A DNA stretch of 64,000 nucleotides from Anaerolineaceae bacterium. Its GTDB lineage: Bacteria; Chloroflexota; Anaerolineae; Aggregatilineales; Phototrophicaceae. Positions 35,681-44,329 of the stretch are shown here, one piece after another. Both the position numbers and the translations under genes were made by a program. The stretch is from positions 744,001-808,000 of the forward strand of contig JACKCH010000012.1 of NCBI GenBank assembly GCA_020634115.1, given 5' to 3'. Each line of letters starts with the position of its first letter. The first letter of the stretch is position 1. The notes beneath the pieces are model-generated. The model saw nothing but the letters and a program-made list of their open reading frames with translations. It was not told where the DNA came from and did no database searches.

Positions 35681-36613
35681 ATGGCGGCAAATCCCGTCAT
35701 TCAGACGGACAATCTCACGAAAGTTTACAAAAGTGGCAGAGAATCTGTACTGGCGCTGAAGAATCTGAATCTCAGTGTGCAGCCTGGTGAAATTTTTGGG
35801 TTCCTGGGGCCAAATGGCGCAGGCAAAACCACGACGATCCGCGTGCTGCTTGACCTGATCCGCCCGACAAAGGGGCACGCCAGCATCTTCGGCCAGGACG
35901 CCAACTTGAACAGCGTCGCCCTACATCACCGGATCGGTTTCCTGCCGGGGGAACTCAACCTATGGAAAAACTTGACCGGGAAACAGGTCGTCCATTATGT
36001 CGCCAGTGTGCGCGGGGATGACGGCTCCATGGTCAAGCACGCCCACGAACTTGCCGAACAACTCAGCCTGGATTTCTCGAAGAAAGTGCGGGCCTATTCT
36101 TCCGGCAACCGGCGCAAATTGGGCCTGGTCGTCTCGATGATGCACAAGCCTGATCTTCTGATCCTGGACGAGCCAACCGGCGGCCTCGACCCGCTGCTCC
36201 AGCAGACGTTCAACCACATGATGCTGGAAGCCCGCGCTGCCGGACGTACCGTTTTCCTTTCGTCGCATGTCCTGGGTGAAGTCCAGGCCATCTGTGACCG
36301 GGTGGGCATCCTGCGGAATGGTGAACTGAAAGCGGTGGAACGGGTGGACAACCTGACTCACACCAATTTCCATTGGGTGACTCTGAATTTCCGTGAAGCT
36401 GTCGCGCCAGAGGTGGTCGAACAAGTGCCGGGTGTGAGCGAAGTTGTCAGAGAAGACCACAGTCTGAGAGTCCGGTTGAGCGGTGATTTTGACCCGCTGC
36501 TGCGGGCAGTGGAAAAGCATTATATCGTGAGCGTCCAGACCAAAGAACCGACCCTGGAGGAAATTTTCCTGGCGTTCTACGGCAACAACTCATCTGGGGA
36601 GCAAACCTCATGA
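35681..36613 (+). CDS. ABC-2-type exporter ATP-binding protein
   Basis: A 310-aa ATPase. It shows the Walker A GPNGAGKTTTIRVLLDLI, the Q-loop region IGFLPGELNLWKN, the signature YSSGNRRKLGLV, where the usual LSGG reads SSGN, Walker B LLILDEPTGGLDP and the H-loop SSHVLGE. A 70-residue C-terminal extension is common in drug or lipid exporters of this class. AGAAGGAG precedes the ATG. Its stop overlaps the first permease start by four bases. Three permeases follow, so it probably powers a complex of these. Confidence 0.95.
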   Translation: MAANPVIQTDNLTKVYKSGRESVLALKNLNLSVQPGEIFGFLGPNGAGKTTTIRVLLDLIRPTKGHASIFGQDANLNSVALHHRIGFLPGELNLWKNLTGKQVVHYVASVRGDDGSMVKHAHELAEQLSLDFSKKVRAYSSGNRRKLGLVVSMMHKPDLLILDEPTGGLDPLLQQTFNHMMLEARAAGRTVFLSSHVLGEVQAICDRVGILRNGELKAVERVDNLTHTNFHWVTLNFREAVAPEVVEQVPGVSEVVREDHSLRVRLSGDFDPLLRAVEKHYIVSVQTKEPTLEEIFLAFYGNNSSGEQTS

Positions 36614-37416
36614 GCGGCGTGATCTTCGTGAATACGCTCAAGATGCACTGGCGAGGCGCGTTCTACTGGGGCATCGGGCTGGGGCTGCTGGCCTACTATA
36701 TCCTGGTCATCATCCCGGATATGAGTGCGCTCAGTCAATTCGAGGCGATGGCGGAGACTCTGCCTCCAGTGTTTATGCAACTGCTGGGGGCTTCAGACGC
36801 GGCGATGCTGGCAACCCCGGAAGGGTTCATCGGATTCGGTTTCTTTGGCTATGCCCTGTTGCTGCTGGCAGTCTACGCGGTTTTAGCCGGCTTGAATGTG
36901 ACGGCTAATGAAGAAGACGAGGGTATTCTGGACATCGTGCTGAGTCTGCCGCTGGCTCGTTGGCGGCTTGTGCTTGAAAAATCCGCAGCCCATATGGTAC
37001 TCACCCTGCTCATTGTCGTCTTTTCGCTCGTTGGCCTGCTGCTGGGCATACAGCAGTCGGCGCTGGAACTCAACACGGGACGATTGGTAGAAGCAACAGT
37101 GAACATGCTGCCCGGCGTTCTGTTCATGATCGCACTGACTATTTTCGTGAGCGTGCTGGTCAGGCGAAAATCGGTTGCCATCGGCATTGTCGCCGGGATT
37201 ATCGCTGCTAGCTATTTCATGGACTTTGTCAGCAAGGCCGTCACCAATGACCTGGTACAGGTCGTGCAGAAATTCTCTTTCTACACCTACTATGACAGTG
37301 GTGGGGTCATTGTCAACGGGCTGAATATGGGCAATATAGCCCTCTTGCTAGGAATCACGGGCGTATTGATGGCCGGATCACTGTGGTTCTTCAACCACCG
37401 GGATATAGGTTTATAG
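36610..37416 (+). CDS. ABC-2-type permease, copy 1
   Basis: A 268-aa membrane protein with about six helices. It carries the shared block ATPEGFIGFGFFGYALLLLAVYAVLAGLNVTANEEDEGILD (here split as ATPEGFIGFGFF and NVTANEEDEGILDIVLSLPLARW), which is the coupling region found in the following two permeases, and ends with FNHRDIGL. Four bases overlap with the ATPase stop show translational coupling. The cargo is unknown. Confidence 0.85.
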   Translation: MSGVIFVNTLKMHWRGAFYWGIGLGLLAYYILVIIPDMSALSQFEAMAETLPPVFMQLLGASDAAMLATPEGFIGFGFFGYALLLLAVYAVLAGLNVTANEEDEGILDIVLSLPLARWRLVLEKSAAHMVLTLLIVVFSLVGLLLGIQQSALELNTGRLVEATVNMLPGVLFMIALTIFVSVLVRRKSVAIGIVAGIIAASYFMDFVSKAVTNDLVQVVQKFSFYTYYDSGGVIVNGLNMGNIALLLGITGVLMAGSLWFFNHRDIGL

Positions 37417-37429
37417 GGAGGATACGCTT

Positions 37430-38239
37430 ATGAATGGCGCTGTATTTAAGGAAATTCTACGGCAGAGTCGGCTTCAGATGCTCTACTGGGGTGTCGGCCT
37501 GGGACTCATGGGGATGTTTGTCATCATGATCGTACCAGACGCTCAGGGGCTTCAAGCGATGATGGACTTTTTCGCTCGGATGCCACCCTTCCTGCTGCAA
37601 GCAGTCGGTGTCGGGGACGACATCAGCTATCTGGCGACACCTGAAGGGTTCATTACGGTGGGGTTCTTCGGCAAGACATTGACCATGCTGGCAGTCTATC
37701 CAATTATCATGGGGCTGCGTGTGACGGTATTCGAAGAAGACAACGGCACCATGGATATGCTGCTGAGTCTACCCATTCCACGCTGGCAAGTACTGATCGA
37801 AAAGTTCCTGGCCTACACTGTCACCCTCATCGTGGTTATCGCGCTGATCTTCGCTGGGCTGTGGGTTGGCGCTCAATTGGTAGACTATGAACTCAATATC
37901 GGGCGATTGGCTGTCACTACACTCAATGTTCTGCCGAGTATGCTGTTCATCCTGGCGTTCACGATTTTGATTGGCGCAGTCATCCGCGGCAAGAAACTGG
38001 CAATCGGTATCACGGCGGCCTTTGTCATGGGCAGTTTCATGCTGGATACGATTGCTGACATGGCAATGGGATCTCCGGCAGAGAACATCAAGTGGATATC
38101 GTTCTACAACTACTATGACAGCACCAGCGTGATGAAAAGCGGGATTGTCTGGGGTAACGTCGGTCTGCTGCTGGCGATTACTATCCTGATGCTGGGCGCG
38201 GCGCTGTGGTTCTTCCAGCGGCGGGATGTAGGCATCTAA
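37430..38239 (+). CDS. ABC-2-type permease, copy 2
   Basis: A 269-aa six-helix paralogue of the preceding permease. The equivalent blocks read ATPEGFITVGFFGKTL and VFEEDNGTMDMLLSLPIPRW, and the end reads FFQRRDVGI. GGGAGGA precedes the ATG, 13 bases after copy 1. With copy 1 it would make a two-permease heterodimer driven by the upstream ATPase. A terminator follows. Confidence 0.85.
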   Translation: MNGAVFKEILRQSRLQMLYWGVGLGLMGMFVIMIVPDAQGLQAMMDFFARMPPFLLQAVGVGDDISYLATPEGFITVGFFGKTLTMLAVYPIIMGLRVTVFEEDNGTMDMLLSLPIPRWQVLIEKFLAYTVTLIVVIALIFAGLWVGAQLVDYELNIGRLAVTTLNVLPSMLFILAFTILIGAVIRGKKLAIGITAAFVMGSFMLDTIADMAMGSPAENIKWISFYNYYDSTSVMKSGIVWGNVGLLLAITILMLGAALWFFQRRDVGI

Positions 38240-38265
38240 ACACCATAGCAGTCCGAGAGCGCGAA

Positions 38266-38300
38266 GAATGTCACCAATAATCGGTGGCATTCTTTTCGTT
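38266..38300 (+). terminator. Intrinsic terminator between permease copies 2 and 3
   Basis: A 10-bp stem with one GU pair (GAATGTCACC / GGTGGCATTC), loop AATAATC, then TTTTCGTTT. It splits copy 3 from the operon unless read-through occurs. Confidence 0.85.
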
Positions 38301-38344
38301 TGGCAGAGTTACAATAAAAAAAGGTCGTCTGTCATCATGGATAA

Positions 38345-39205
38345 ATGAGAAACCCCATGCAAACAGTTCCTTCCTCAGTAAACTATCGTTCGAGTCGCGG
38401 TGCGGTATTTATCGAGACACTGCGCCAGAACTGGAAGCAGGTTTTATATTGGGGCATTGGCTGCGGTGCGATGGGCTTTTTCACCATCAGCTTACTCCCC
38501 TATTCGGGATTCCTGGAGGCTTATCAGAAAATCATCGAAATGCTGCCACCGCAAGTTTACCAGGCTTTCCTGGGCGAGGATACCGCCTTCGCTGCGACCC
38601 CAGAAGGGTATCTTTCCGGGGAGTTTTTTAGCTGGATCGTTCTGATGTATGCACTGTATGCGGTGATTGCCGGGTTGAATGTCAGCGCCAACGAAGAGGA
38701 GTCTGGTATTCTGGACGTGCTGCTCTCTCTGCCACTCCCCCGGTGGCGGATGGTAATCGAAAAAGCAGCAGCGTACACCCTTATTATCACGGGGATGGTT
38801 TTCCTGTCTTTCCTGGGGTTGTGGGGCGGCGAACTGACCGCGCATGTCCTGACAATTGAAACCGAGCGACTCGCGGAAACGGTGTTCAACATGCTCCCCT
38901 CAGTGCTGATGGTGTTGGGCTTTACCATTTTTGCCGGCACGGTCTTCCGCAGACGATCCACTGTAGCGCGAGTAGGTGGCGCGATCATCGTCGGTAGTTT
39001 CTTCCTGGAATTCATGGGCGGCATGGCAAGTCAGGCCTCCCTGGCACGCGCCATAAGCGTGATATCTTTCTATCATTACTATGATCCAGCGGGCGTGATC
39101 CAACATGGGTTCAACTGGGGAAACATCGCCATCCTACTAGTCGCCAGTATCCTGCTACTGGCAGCGGCAGTATGGCGCTTCCAACGGCGCGACCTGGGCG
39201 TATGA
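38345..39205 (+). CDS. ABC-2-type permease, copy 3
   Basis: A 286-aa paralogue with about six helices. The block reads ATPEGYLSGEFFSW and NVSANEEESGILDVLLSLPLPRW, and the end FQRRDLGV. Compared with copies 1 and 2 it carries about 18 extra N-terminal residues. There is an alternative ATG 12 bases downstream and neither has a clear ribosome site, so the start is uncertain. It lies behind a terminator and may be expressed on its own or by read-through. It resembles copy 1 more than copy 2 in the block. Confidence 0.82.
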   Translation: MRNPMQTVPSSVNYRSSRGAVFIETLRQNWKQVLYWGIGCGAMGFFTISLLPYSGFLEAYQKIIEMLPPQVYQAFLGEDTAFAATPEGYLSGEFFSWIVLMYALYAVIAGLNVSANEEESGILDVLLSLPLPRWRMVIEKAAAYTLIITGMVFLSFLGLWGGELTAHVLTIETERLAETVFNMLPSVLMVLGFTIFAGTVFRRRSTVARVGGAIIVGSFFLEFMGGMASQASLARAISVISFYHYYDPAGVIQHGFNWGNIAILLVASILLLAAAVWRFQRRDLGV

Positions 39206-39212
39206 CCTTGGT

Positions 39213-39401
39213 CTATCGTGCTTCCCGCATCAGGGGAATCATAAAGACAAAACACGCGACCAAAAAGACGATACTACCGATAATCCCCAGTGTACTTTTG
39301 GCTTCAATGTTTGCCGCCAGGTAAAGCCCGGCGCACAGCACAAATAGTATCCATCCCCAAAGTTGCAGCTTGGTATTCGAGTTGAAATTTTGTTTGAACA
39401 T
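39213..39401 (-). CDS. Small two-helix membrane protein
   Basis: About 62 aa with two transmembrane helices (LWGWILFVLCAGLYLAA and IGSIVFLVACFVFMIP) and a short charged linker. GAAGGA lies nine bases before the ATG at 39401; an ATG 15 bases upstream overlaps that site. Function unknown. It follows the next upstream minus-strand gene with a 32-base gap and may be in its operon. Confidence 0.6.
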   Translation of the reverse strand: MFKQNFNSNTKLQLWGWILFVLCAGLYLAANIEAKSTLGIIGSIVFLVACFVFMIPLMREAR

Positions 39402-39433
39402 CCAATCATCCTTCATATATAAATGTTGTTCTG

Positions 39434-40054
39434 CTATTCAGCCTGAGCAGGCAACTGGTCAAGCAGTGCGATCAGGCTATCTCCTTGCTTGACAGTATAT
39501 TCACCACTGCCACGCCAGATGACTTCTCTACTCCGGTTGAGTAGAAACACCTGAATCAAGTCAAAATCTGGAATATCCAGCGCATCCAAAAACAGATCCC
39601 GATCCCGCAAGAACAACGTAACCGTCACATCACGCAGGTGAGGATCGGTGATGAGCGCGTTCAACCCAACCCGCACCACGACCCGGACGGCAGGCGCGAG
39701 ATCGGGCATCACTGCTGCGTCATAGTAGGTCAGGCCAGGATACTGCGCGGCCAAAGCCTGTACTGGCCGCAGCCAGGTTTCAGCCAAAAGCTGCTGGTCG
39801 TCGTCAAACGGCACAACGACCAGGGTATAATCCCCATCAAAATCATCCGGCAGCGTAACTTCCACGCCTGAAAGGGATAACCCGGACACCATCGGGAAAC
39901 GAATACAATCATCCCCTTCTGCCCCTGTCAGGCAGGCCTGTTCCATCACCGTTGAAACTTCCGGTGCAAATAGCCCGGCAGCAACGATCAGAACGACACC
40001 TCCCAATACCACTACCAGCAAGAGTCCAAGCCAGAATCGTTTTGTTGTCATCAA
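39434..40054 (-). CDS. Membrane-anchored protein, thioredoxin-fold-like, no Cys pair
   Basis: A 206-aa protein with one N-terminal membrane helix (WLGLLLVVVLGGVVLIVAAGL) and a soluble extracytoplasmic domain. The strand order (VVVPFDDDQQLLAETWL, then YYDAAVMPDLA, VTVTLFLRD and VFLLNRSREVIWRGSGEY) recalls thioredoxin-like or ATP10-like folds, but there is no CxxC motif. The fold call is inference. It lies nine bases downstream of the APH-fold kinase gene, in the same direction. Confidence 0.6.
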   Translation of the reverse strand: MMTTKRFWLGLLLVVVLGGVVLIVAAGLFAPEVSTVMEQACLTGAEGDDCIRFPMVSGLSLSGVEVTLPDDFDGDYTLVVVPFDDDQQLLAETWLRPVQALAAQYPGLTYYDAAVMPDLAPAVRVVVRVGLNALITDPHLRDVTVTLFLRDRDLFLDALDIPDFDLIQVFLLNRSREVIWRGSGEYTVKQGDSLIALLDQLPAQAE

Positions 40055-40063
40055 TACCCTTAT

Positions 40064-41074
40064 CTACTCAACCAACTCCCCGGTATCCAGGAAATGCCGC
40101 AGCATGTCCGTTCGCGCCGCAATGATTCCCGGCGCACGCCCCCGGATAACCGGGTTATCTTTATTGCCCGCAATCCAGCGAATCGACGCGAGATGCCGCG
40201 CCGCCAGCAAGGTCTCCAATCGTACCGGATACCCTTCCGGGAGCGACCTGATGCGGGTATACCCCTGCAGATACGCCGCCCGCAGTTCGGCATAGCGTGG
40301 TTCATCCTTCAACTGCCACAGCGCCGGAGTCAGGTCATACAGGTAGTAACCCCAACCGCACTCGTCGAAATCCAGGGCGCACACCCGGCCAGCCTGGAAT
40401 AGCATGTTTTTCACCAGGAAATCCGCGTGAATCAGGCCGAATGTTTCCCGCGACTCGCCTAGCTCAAGCATGGTCGCCTGTACCCGCTCAACCACCGCCG
40501 CAAAAACGGTCTGCTGAGTCGGCGTGAACAGTGCCGCCCCCGCCCCGGGTTCATAAACCGAGTTCGCGCCGAATAATCCATCCCAGTCTAATCGGGGGCG
40601 CATGAAACCCGGCGGTGGGGAATACGTCTGAGCAAAGTTATGCAGCCGCGCCAGGAAAGCGCCCGCCGCCTCAGTTTCCGCCAACGTAATCGTATCCGGG
40701 CGGCGCGTCTCCCCCGCCATCCAGCGAAACAGCACGCCATAGAGCGGCACATCCACGCCTGGCATAGTGACCGATACCACCCATGCACCGTCGCTTGCCG
40801 CTACGGGCTGCGGCACGCCAAGAGGGGTATTTTGCCAGAGAGCGGTAAGCCACGTCAATTCCGCCTGAATCCAGGCCAGCGGTTTGTGACCGGGGCGATG
40901 TATCCGCAGGGCATACCGCTCATCACCCACCGTCACCTGGAAAACGGCGTTGTTCTCTAAATTGATCGGGGTCAACCCGGCATCCGACAACCCGTAAGCC
41001 GCCAATGCCCGCCGTGCTGCCGTTTCCAGCCGGGCCAGACGCGCCTCAGTGCCTAGCGTGCGAAAATCCTCCAC
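40064..41074 (-). CDS. APH-fold phosphotransferase (RdoA/HomoSer-kinase-like)
   Basis: A 336-aa aminoglycoside-phosphotransferase-fold kinase. It shows the nucleotide-binding strand YALRIHRPG, the catalytic loop FGLIHADFLVKNMLF with the HxD...N set, and the metal-binding ALDFDECGWGYYLYDL. The pattern is closest to Ser/Thr kinase RdoA and homoserine kinase II-like proteins; the substrate is unknown. The frame is open much further upstream, through the divergent peptidase gene, but that is antisense. The GTG at 41074, with GGGGCG ahead, is my start. Confidence 0.85.
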   Translation of the reverse strand: MEDFRTLGTEARLARLETAARRALAAYGLSDAGLTPINLENNAVFQVTVGDERYALRIHRPGHKPLAWIQAELTWLTALWQNTPLGVPQPVAASDGAWVVSVTMPGVDVPLYGVLFRWMAGETRRPDTITLAETEAAGAFLARLHNFAQTYSPPPGFMRPRLDWDGLFGANSVYEPGAGAALFTPTQQTVFAAVVERVQATMLELGESRETFGLIHADFLVKNMLFQAGRVCALDFDECGWGYYLYDLTPALWQLKDEPRYAELRAAYLQGYTRIRSLPEGYPVRLETLLAARHLASIRWIAGNKDNPVIRGRAPGIIAARTDMLRHFLDTGELVE

Positions 41075-41206
41075 AAACGCCCCTTTTGCTGTATCATCCC
41101 GCTTACTCCCCGCATTGTACACCAGACGTAGTCGGTGGACGCATTGCCTCACATTCCACTGCCCGGTACAATTCATTTCAACTACGATAATTGGAGATAC
41201 GTCGAA

Positions 41207-43543
41207 ATGACCGGAGAACCCCACATCCCGACGATTGACGAACTGATCGAACTCCCGCTGCCGCTGGATGCCCAGATCGCACCCGATGGCGAGTATGTGG
41301 CTTATATGGTTCGGACGCCAGACTGGAAGGAAAACGCCTACATCATGCAGCTCTGGCTGGTGGGGACAGCGGGGGGTAGTGAACCGCGCCAACTCACCTT
41401 TGCGCCGCAATCCAGCAGTTCGCCGCGCTGGTCGCCAGATGGAAAGTGGCTGGTGTTTCTCTCTAAGCGCGGGGATGACAAAGGGACGCAGATTTATCGC
41501 CTGTCGCCTTTTGGGGGCGAAGCCGAACGCCTGACCGAATTGGAAACAGATGTCCAGAGCATCAAATGGTCGCCGGACGGCCAAAGCATCGCTTTCACGG
41601 CCACCCCGCCTGAAAATACCGCCGATAAAAAACGAGTCGAACAATATGGCGATTTTCATGTTGAGGATGAAGACTACCAGCCTGCCAGCCTGTGGCTGCT
41701 GGAACTGGAGAGCAAAAAAGTACGTCGCCTGACCGCCGGGGACGACCTGCACATCACCCATTTCGATTGGCATCCCGAAGGCAGTCAGATAACCCTGGAA
41801 GCCTGGCCGACCCCTGACATGCGCGATTTTGCCCTGGCACGTCTGTACTGTCTCGACCTGGCGACACTGCGCACCACGCCGGTTTCCCCGGCAGGCTGTT
41901 ATTCCCCCTACTGGTCACCGGATGGCGAGCGCATCGTCTTTATCCGCCGGGGCGAAAACCCGTTTTACGATAATAACGAAATCTGGATGATGCCGGTCAA
42001 TGGGGATGATATGCACCGCGTAGCCGCAGCGTTCGATGAATCACCCTGGCTGCTAGGCTGGGGAGAAGCGGGCGTTTATTTTGGCGCGGGGCAGCGCACT
42101 CAGGTACACTTGTTCCGTCTTGAGCCGGAACAGGATACCGTGCGCCAGATTACACCCGATCAAACCGGCTGGCAGAGTTGGTCATATACCCTGACGAAAG
42201 ACGGCACTCAGGCCGCCGGAGTCGTTGCCGACGCTGAACATCTGGGAGAAGTAACAGTGATTGACGTTCAGGATGGTGCAGTCCGCTGCCTGACGGATTT
42301 CAACAGCAAAGTGGCGAACTGGCAGTTGGGTAATTACGAGGTCATCGAATGGACGAGCGCCGACGGCACGACGATTGAAGGTGTGCTGACCAAACCCGCC
42401 GATTTCGACCCGAATAAGCAGTATCCGCTGCTGGTAGTAATTCACGGCGGGCCTACCGCCACTTCGTTCCCGACCCGCCTGGATTTTGTCGAACGCTATT
42501 ACTACCCGACTCAGCTTTGGGCGGCAAAAGGTGCGCTTATCCTACAGCCCAACTACCGGGGCAGCGGCGGGTATGGCCGTGATTTCCGGGCGTTGAATGT
42601 GCGCAACCTGGGCGTGGGCGATTACGAGGACGTGATTTCCGGCGTGGACGCCCTGGTTGCTCAGGGGATTGTCAACCCGGAACAGGTCGGCGCGATGGGT
42701 TGGAGCCAGGGCGGCTATATCTCCGCGTTCATCACGACCTATAGTGACCGATTCAAGGCGGTTTCAGTGGGCGCGGGAATCTCAAATTGGATGACGTACT
42801 ACGTCAACACCGATATTCACCCCTTCACCCGCGAATACCTGGAAGCCACGCCCTGGGATGACCCTGATATTTACGCCCGCACGTCACCCATGACATACAT
42901 CAAAAATGCAAAAACACCCACACTCATCCAGCACGGTGAAAATGACCGGCGCGTGCCGATTCCGAACGCCTATGAGCTTTACCAGGGCTTACAGGATATG
43001 GGCGTCGAGACGAAGCTGGTCGTCTACAAGGGAATGCCACACGGCATCACCAAACCGCGCCTTGCCCGCCAGGTGATGAATGAAAATTACACCTGGTTCA
43101 ACCGCTGGATTTGGGGCGATGAACCGGAAGCGCCCCCGGCAAAAGCGTGCTACCTGACAACCTGTGTGGCTGAAAAACGCGAGGACAAAGATGACCTTCC
43201 GGCCATCGAACGCTATATTTCATCGCTGATTCAGGATGTCTACCACTGGTCACGGCGGGATGAAGCCGATTTCCGTATCCTTTCCGGGGAATTTGGCCTC
43301 CTGGCAGCCGACGATCCCATCCCCTGGTATGACCACGCCCTCAAACCCGAGGAAGTCTCCGAATTGGCGGCGAAGGTCGCCGAACAGCTTCGGGCGGGCG
43401 GCTGGAAGAAACTCATCTTCCATACCGGCCCGCTGGATAAAGATGCAAACCTGTATTTTTACCTGGGCTGCTTGCAGGTTGCCGCCGGAATCGCCGGGAA
43501 TATTCGTATTGAACACCAGGAAATCAGTGATAGCAAAGCATGA
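41207..43543 (+). CDS. S9 prolyl-oligopeptidase with extra C-terminal domain
   Basis: A 778-aa two-part serine peptidase. The N-terminal beta-propeller has WSPDGK-type repeats (RWSPDGKWLVFLS, KWSPDGQSIAFTA, YWSPDGERIVFIR). The alpha/beta-hydrolase domain has the oxyanion HGGPTAT, nucleophile Ser near 501 in GWSQGGY, Asp near 579 (GENDRRVP) and His near 611 (MPHGITKP). Beyond about residue 645 there is an extra domain of about 130 residues (KACYLTTCVAE through FRILSGEFGLLA and IPWYDHALKPEE) that is not part of S9 enzymes and resembles DUF6884-like proteins. The ATG at 41207 has GGAG ten bases ahead. Confidence 0.88.
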   Translation: MTGEPHIPTIDELIELPLPLDAQIAPDGEYVAYMVRTPDWKENAYIMQLWLVGTAGGSEPRQLTFAPQSSSSPRWSPDGKWLVFLSKRGDDKGTQIYRLSPFGGEAERLTELETDVQSIKWSPDGQSIAFTATPPENTADKKRVEQYGDFHVEDEDYQPASLWLLELESKKVRRLTAGDDLHITHFDWHPEGSQITLEAWPTPDMRDFALARLYCLDLATLRTTPVSPAGCYSPYWSPDGERIVFIRRGENPFYDNNEIWMMPVNGDDMHRVAAAFDESPWLLGWGEAGVYFGAGQRTQVHLFRLEPEQDTVRQITPDQTGWQSWSYTLTKDGTQAAGVVADAEHLGEVTVIDVQDGAVRCLTDFNSKVANWQLGNYEVIEWTSADGTTIEGVLTKPADFDPNKQYPLLVVIHGGPTATSFPTRLDFVERYYYPTQLWAAKGALILQPNYRGSGGYGRDFRALNVRNLGVGDYEDVISGVDALVAQGIVNPEQVGAMGWSQGGYISAFITTYSDRFKAVSVGAGISNWMTYYVNTDIHPFTREYLEATPWDDPDIYARTSPMTYIKNAKTPTLIQHGENDRRVPIPNAYELYQGLQDMGVETKLVVYKGMPHGITKPRLARQVMNENYTWFNRWIWGDEPEAPPAKACYLTTCVAEKREDKDDLPAIERYISSLIQDVYHWSRRDEADFRILSGEFGLLAADDPIPWYDHALKPEEVSELAAKVAEQLRAGGWKKLIFHTGPLDKDANLYFYLGCLQVAAGIAGNIRIEHQEISDSKA

Positions 43544-44064
43544 TGGACGAAGCACCGAACACCCTGGTGACAACCTACCTGGAAATGACCGACCCGGCCC
43601 AATTCCGCCCAGCGTTCAGCGTTGACCCAGCGGTAACTGTCCGCCGGGCAGCGATGCCGGATGTGATGTTCTACCGGACGCTTTATCGCGGCGTGGGCGC
43701 AGCATGGCGTTGGCGTGACCGTCTGCTGATGAGCGATGCTGAACTGGCGGCGGCGCTGGCTGACCCCAATTGTGAAGTGCATGTCCTTTATGTGGCGGAC
43801 TCCCCTGCCGGGTACGTCGAACTGGTACGCACCGGTCACACCGTCGAGATTGCTTATTTCGGCCTGTTCCCGGCCTTCCTGGGGCGCGGGTTGGGTAAAC
43901 ACCTGTTAAGCTGTGGCATTGAACGTGCCTGGGCGCTGGGTGCAAAGCGGGTGTGGCTGCACACCTGCAACCTGGATGCACCACACGCGCTGGCGAACTA
44001 CCTCAAGCGCGGCTTTCAGGTATTCCAGATAGATGAGCAACCCATGCCGGAACGCTACCGGTAG
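43540..44064 (+). CDS. GNAT-family N-acetyltransferase
   Basis: A 174-aa GNAT. Motif A is LFPAFLGRGLGKHLLSCGIERAW, with the RGLGKHL pyrophosphate loop, followed by VWLHTCNLDAPHALANYLKRGF. The first ATG overlaps the peptidase stop (ATGATG), so it is translationally coupled. The HTCNLDAPHAL pattern is seen in many YjgM/YobR-like members; substrate unknown. Confidence 0.88.
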   Translation: MMDEAPNTLVTTYLEMTDPAQFRPAFSVDPAVTVRRAAMPDVMFYRTLYRGVGAAWRWRDRLLMSDAELAAALADPNCEVHVLYVADSPAGYVELVRTGHTVEIAYFGLFPAFLGRGLGKHLLSCGIERAWALGAKRVWLHTCNLDAPHALANYLKRGFQVFQIDEQPMPERYR

Positions 44065-44129
44065 AGTCCATCCAGGCCACAGTTTGCGGCGGATGCCCAG
44101 AAGGGTGACCCTGCGAATGCCGGTTGTAG

Positions 44130-44149
44130 GGACGTGCGACGGCACGTCC
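44130..44149. repeat. Inverted repeat GGACGTGC-GACG-GCACGTCC
   Basis: A perfect 8-bp stem with a 4-base loop, preceded by GTA. No T-run and no gene around it. See the other intergenic inverted repeats at 28481 and 49916. Confidence 0.65.
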
Positions 44150-44329
44150 GCTGACCATCAAACGCTATTTTCACCGGAGAAGATCGAGAACCGCCTGGGA
44201 GCATAGATCACGCTACGCAAGCGACGGCTTCCCGTAGGGAAATCATGGTGGAGTTTTACGCGGGGTTCAGGCATACTGGAATTATTCACATTTCCGAATA
44301 ACAACCGACCATAACCCCACGAGATTGAT

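Noticed and set aside
38240..38344. Short ATGGATAAATGA frame as a leader peptide of permease copy 3
   Set aside because: Only three codons; no evidence that it is translated.
41075..41773. Upstream extension of the APH-fold kinase frame through the divergent peptidase gene
   Set aside because: It is antisense to the well-supported peptidase propeller and has no similarity to kinases; the GTG at 41074 is a better start.
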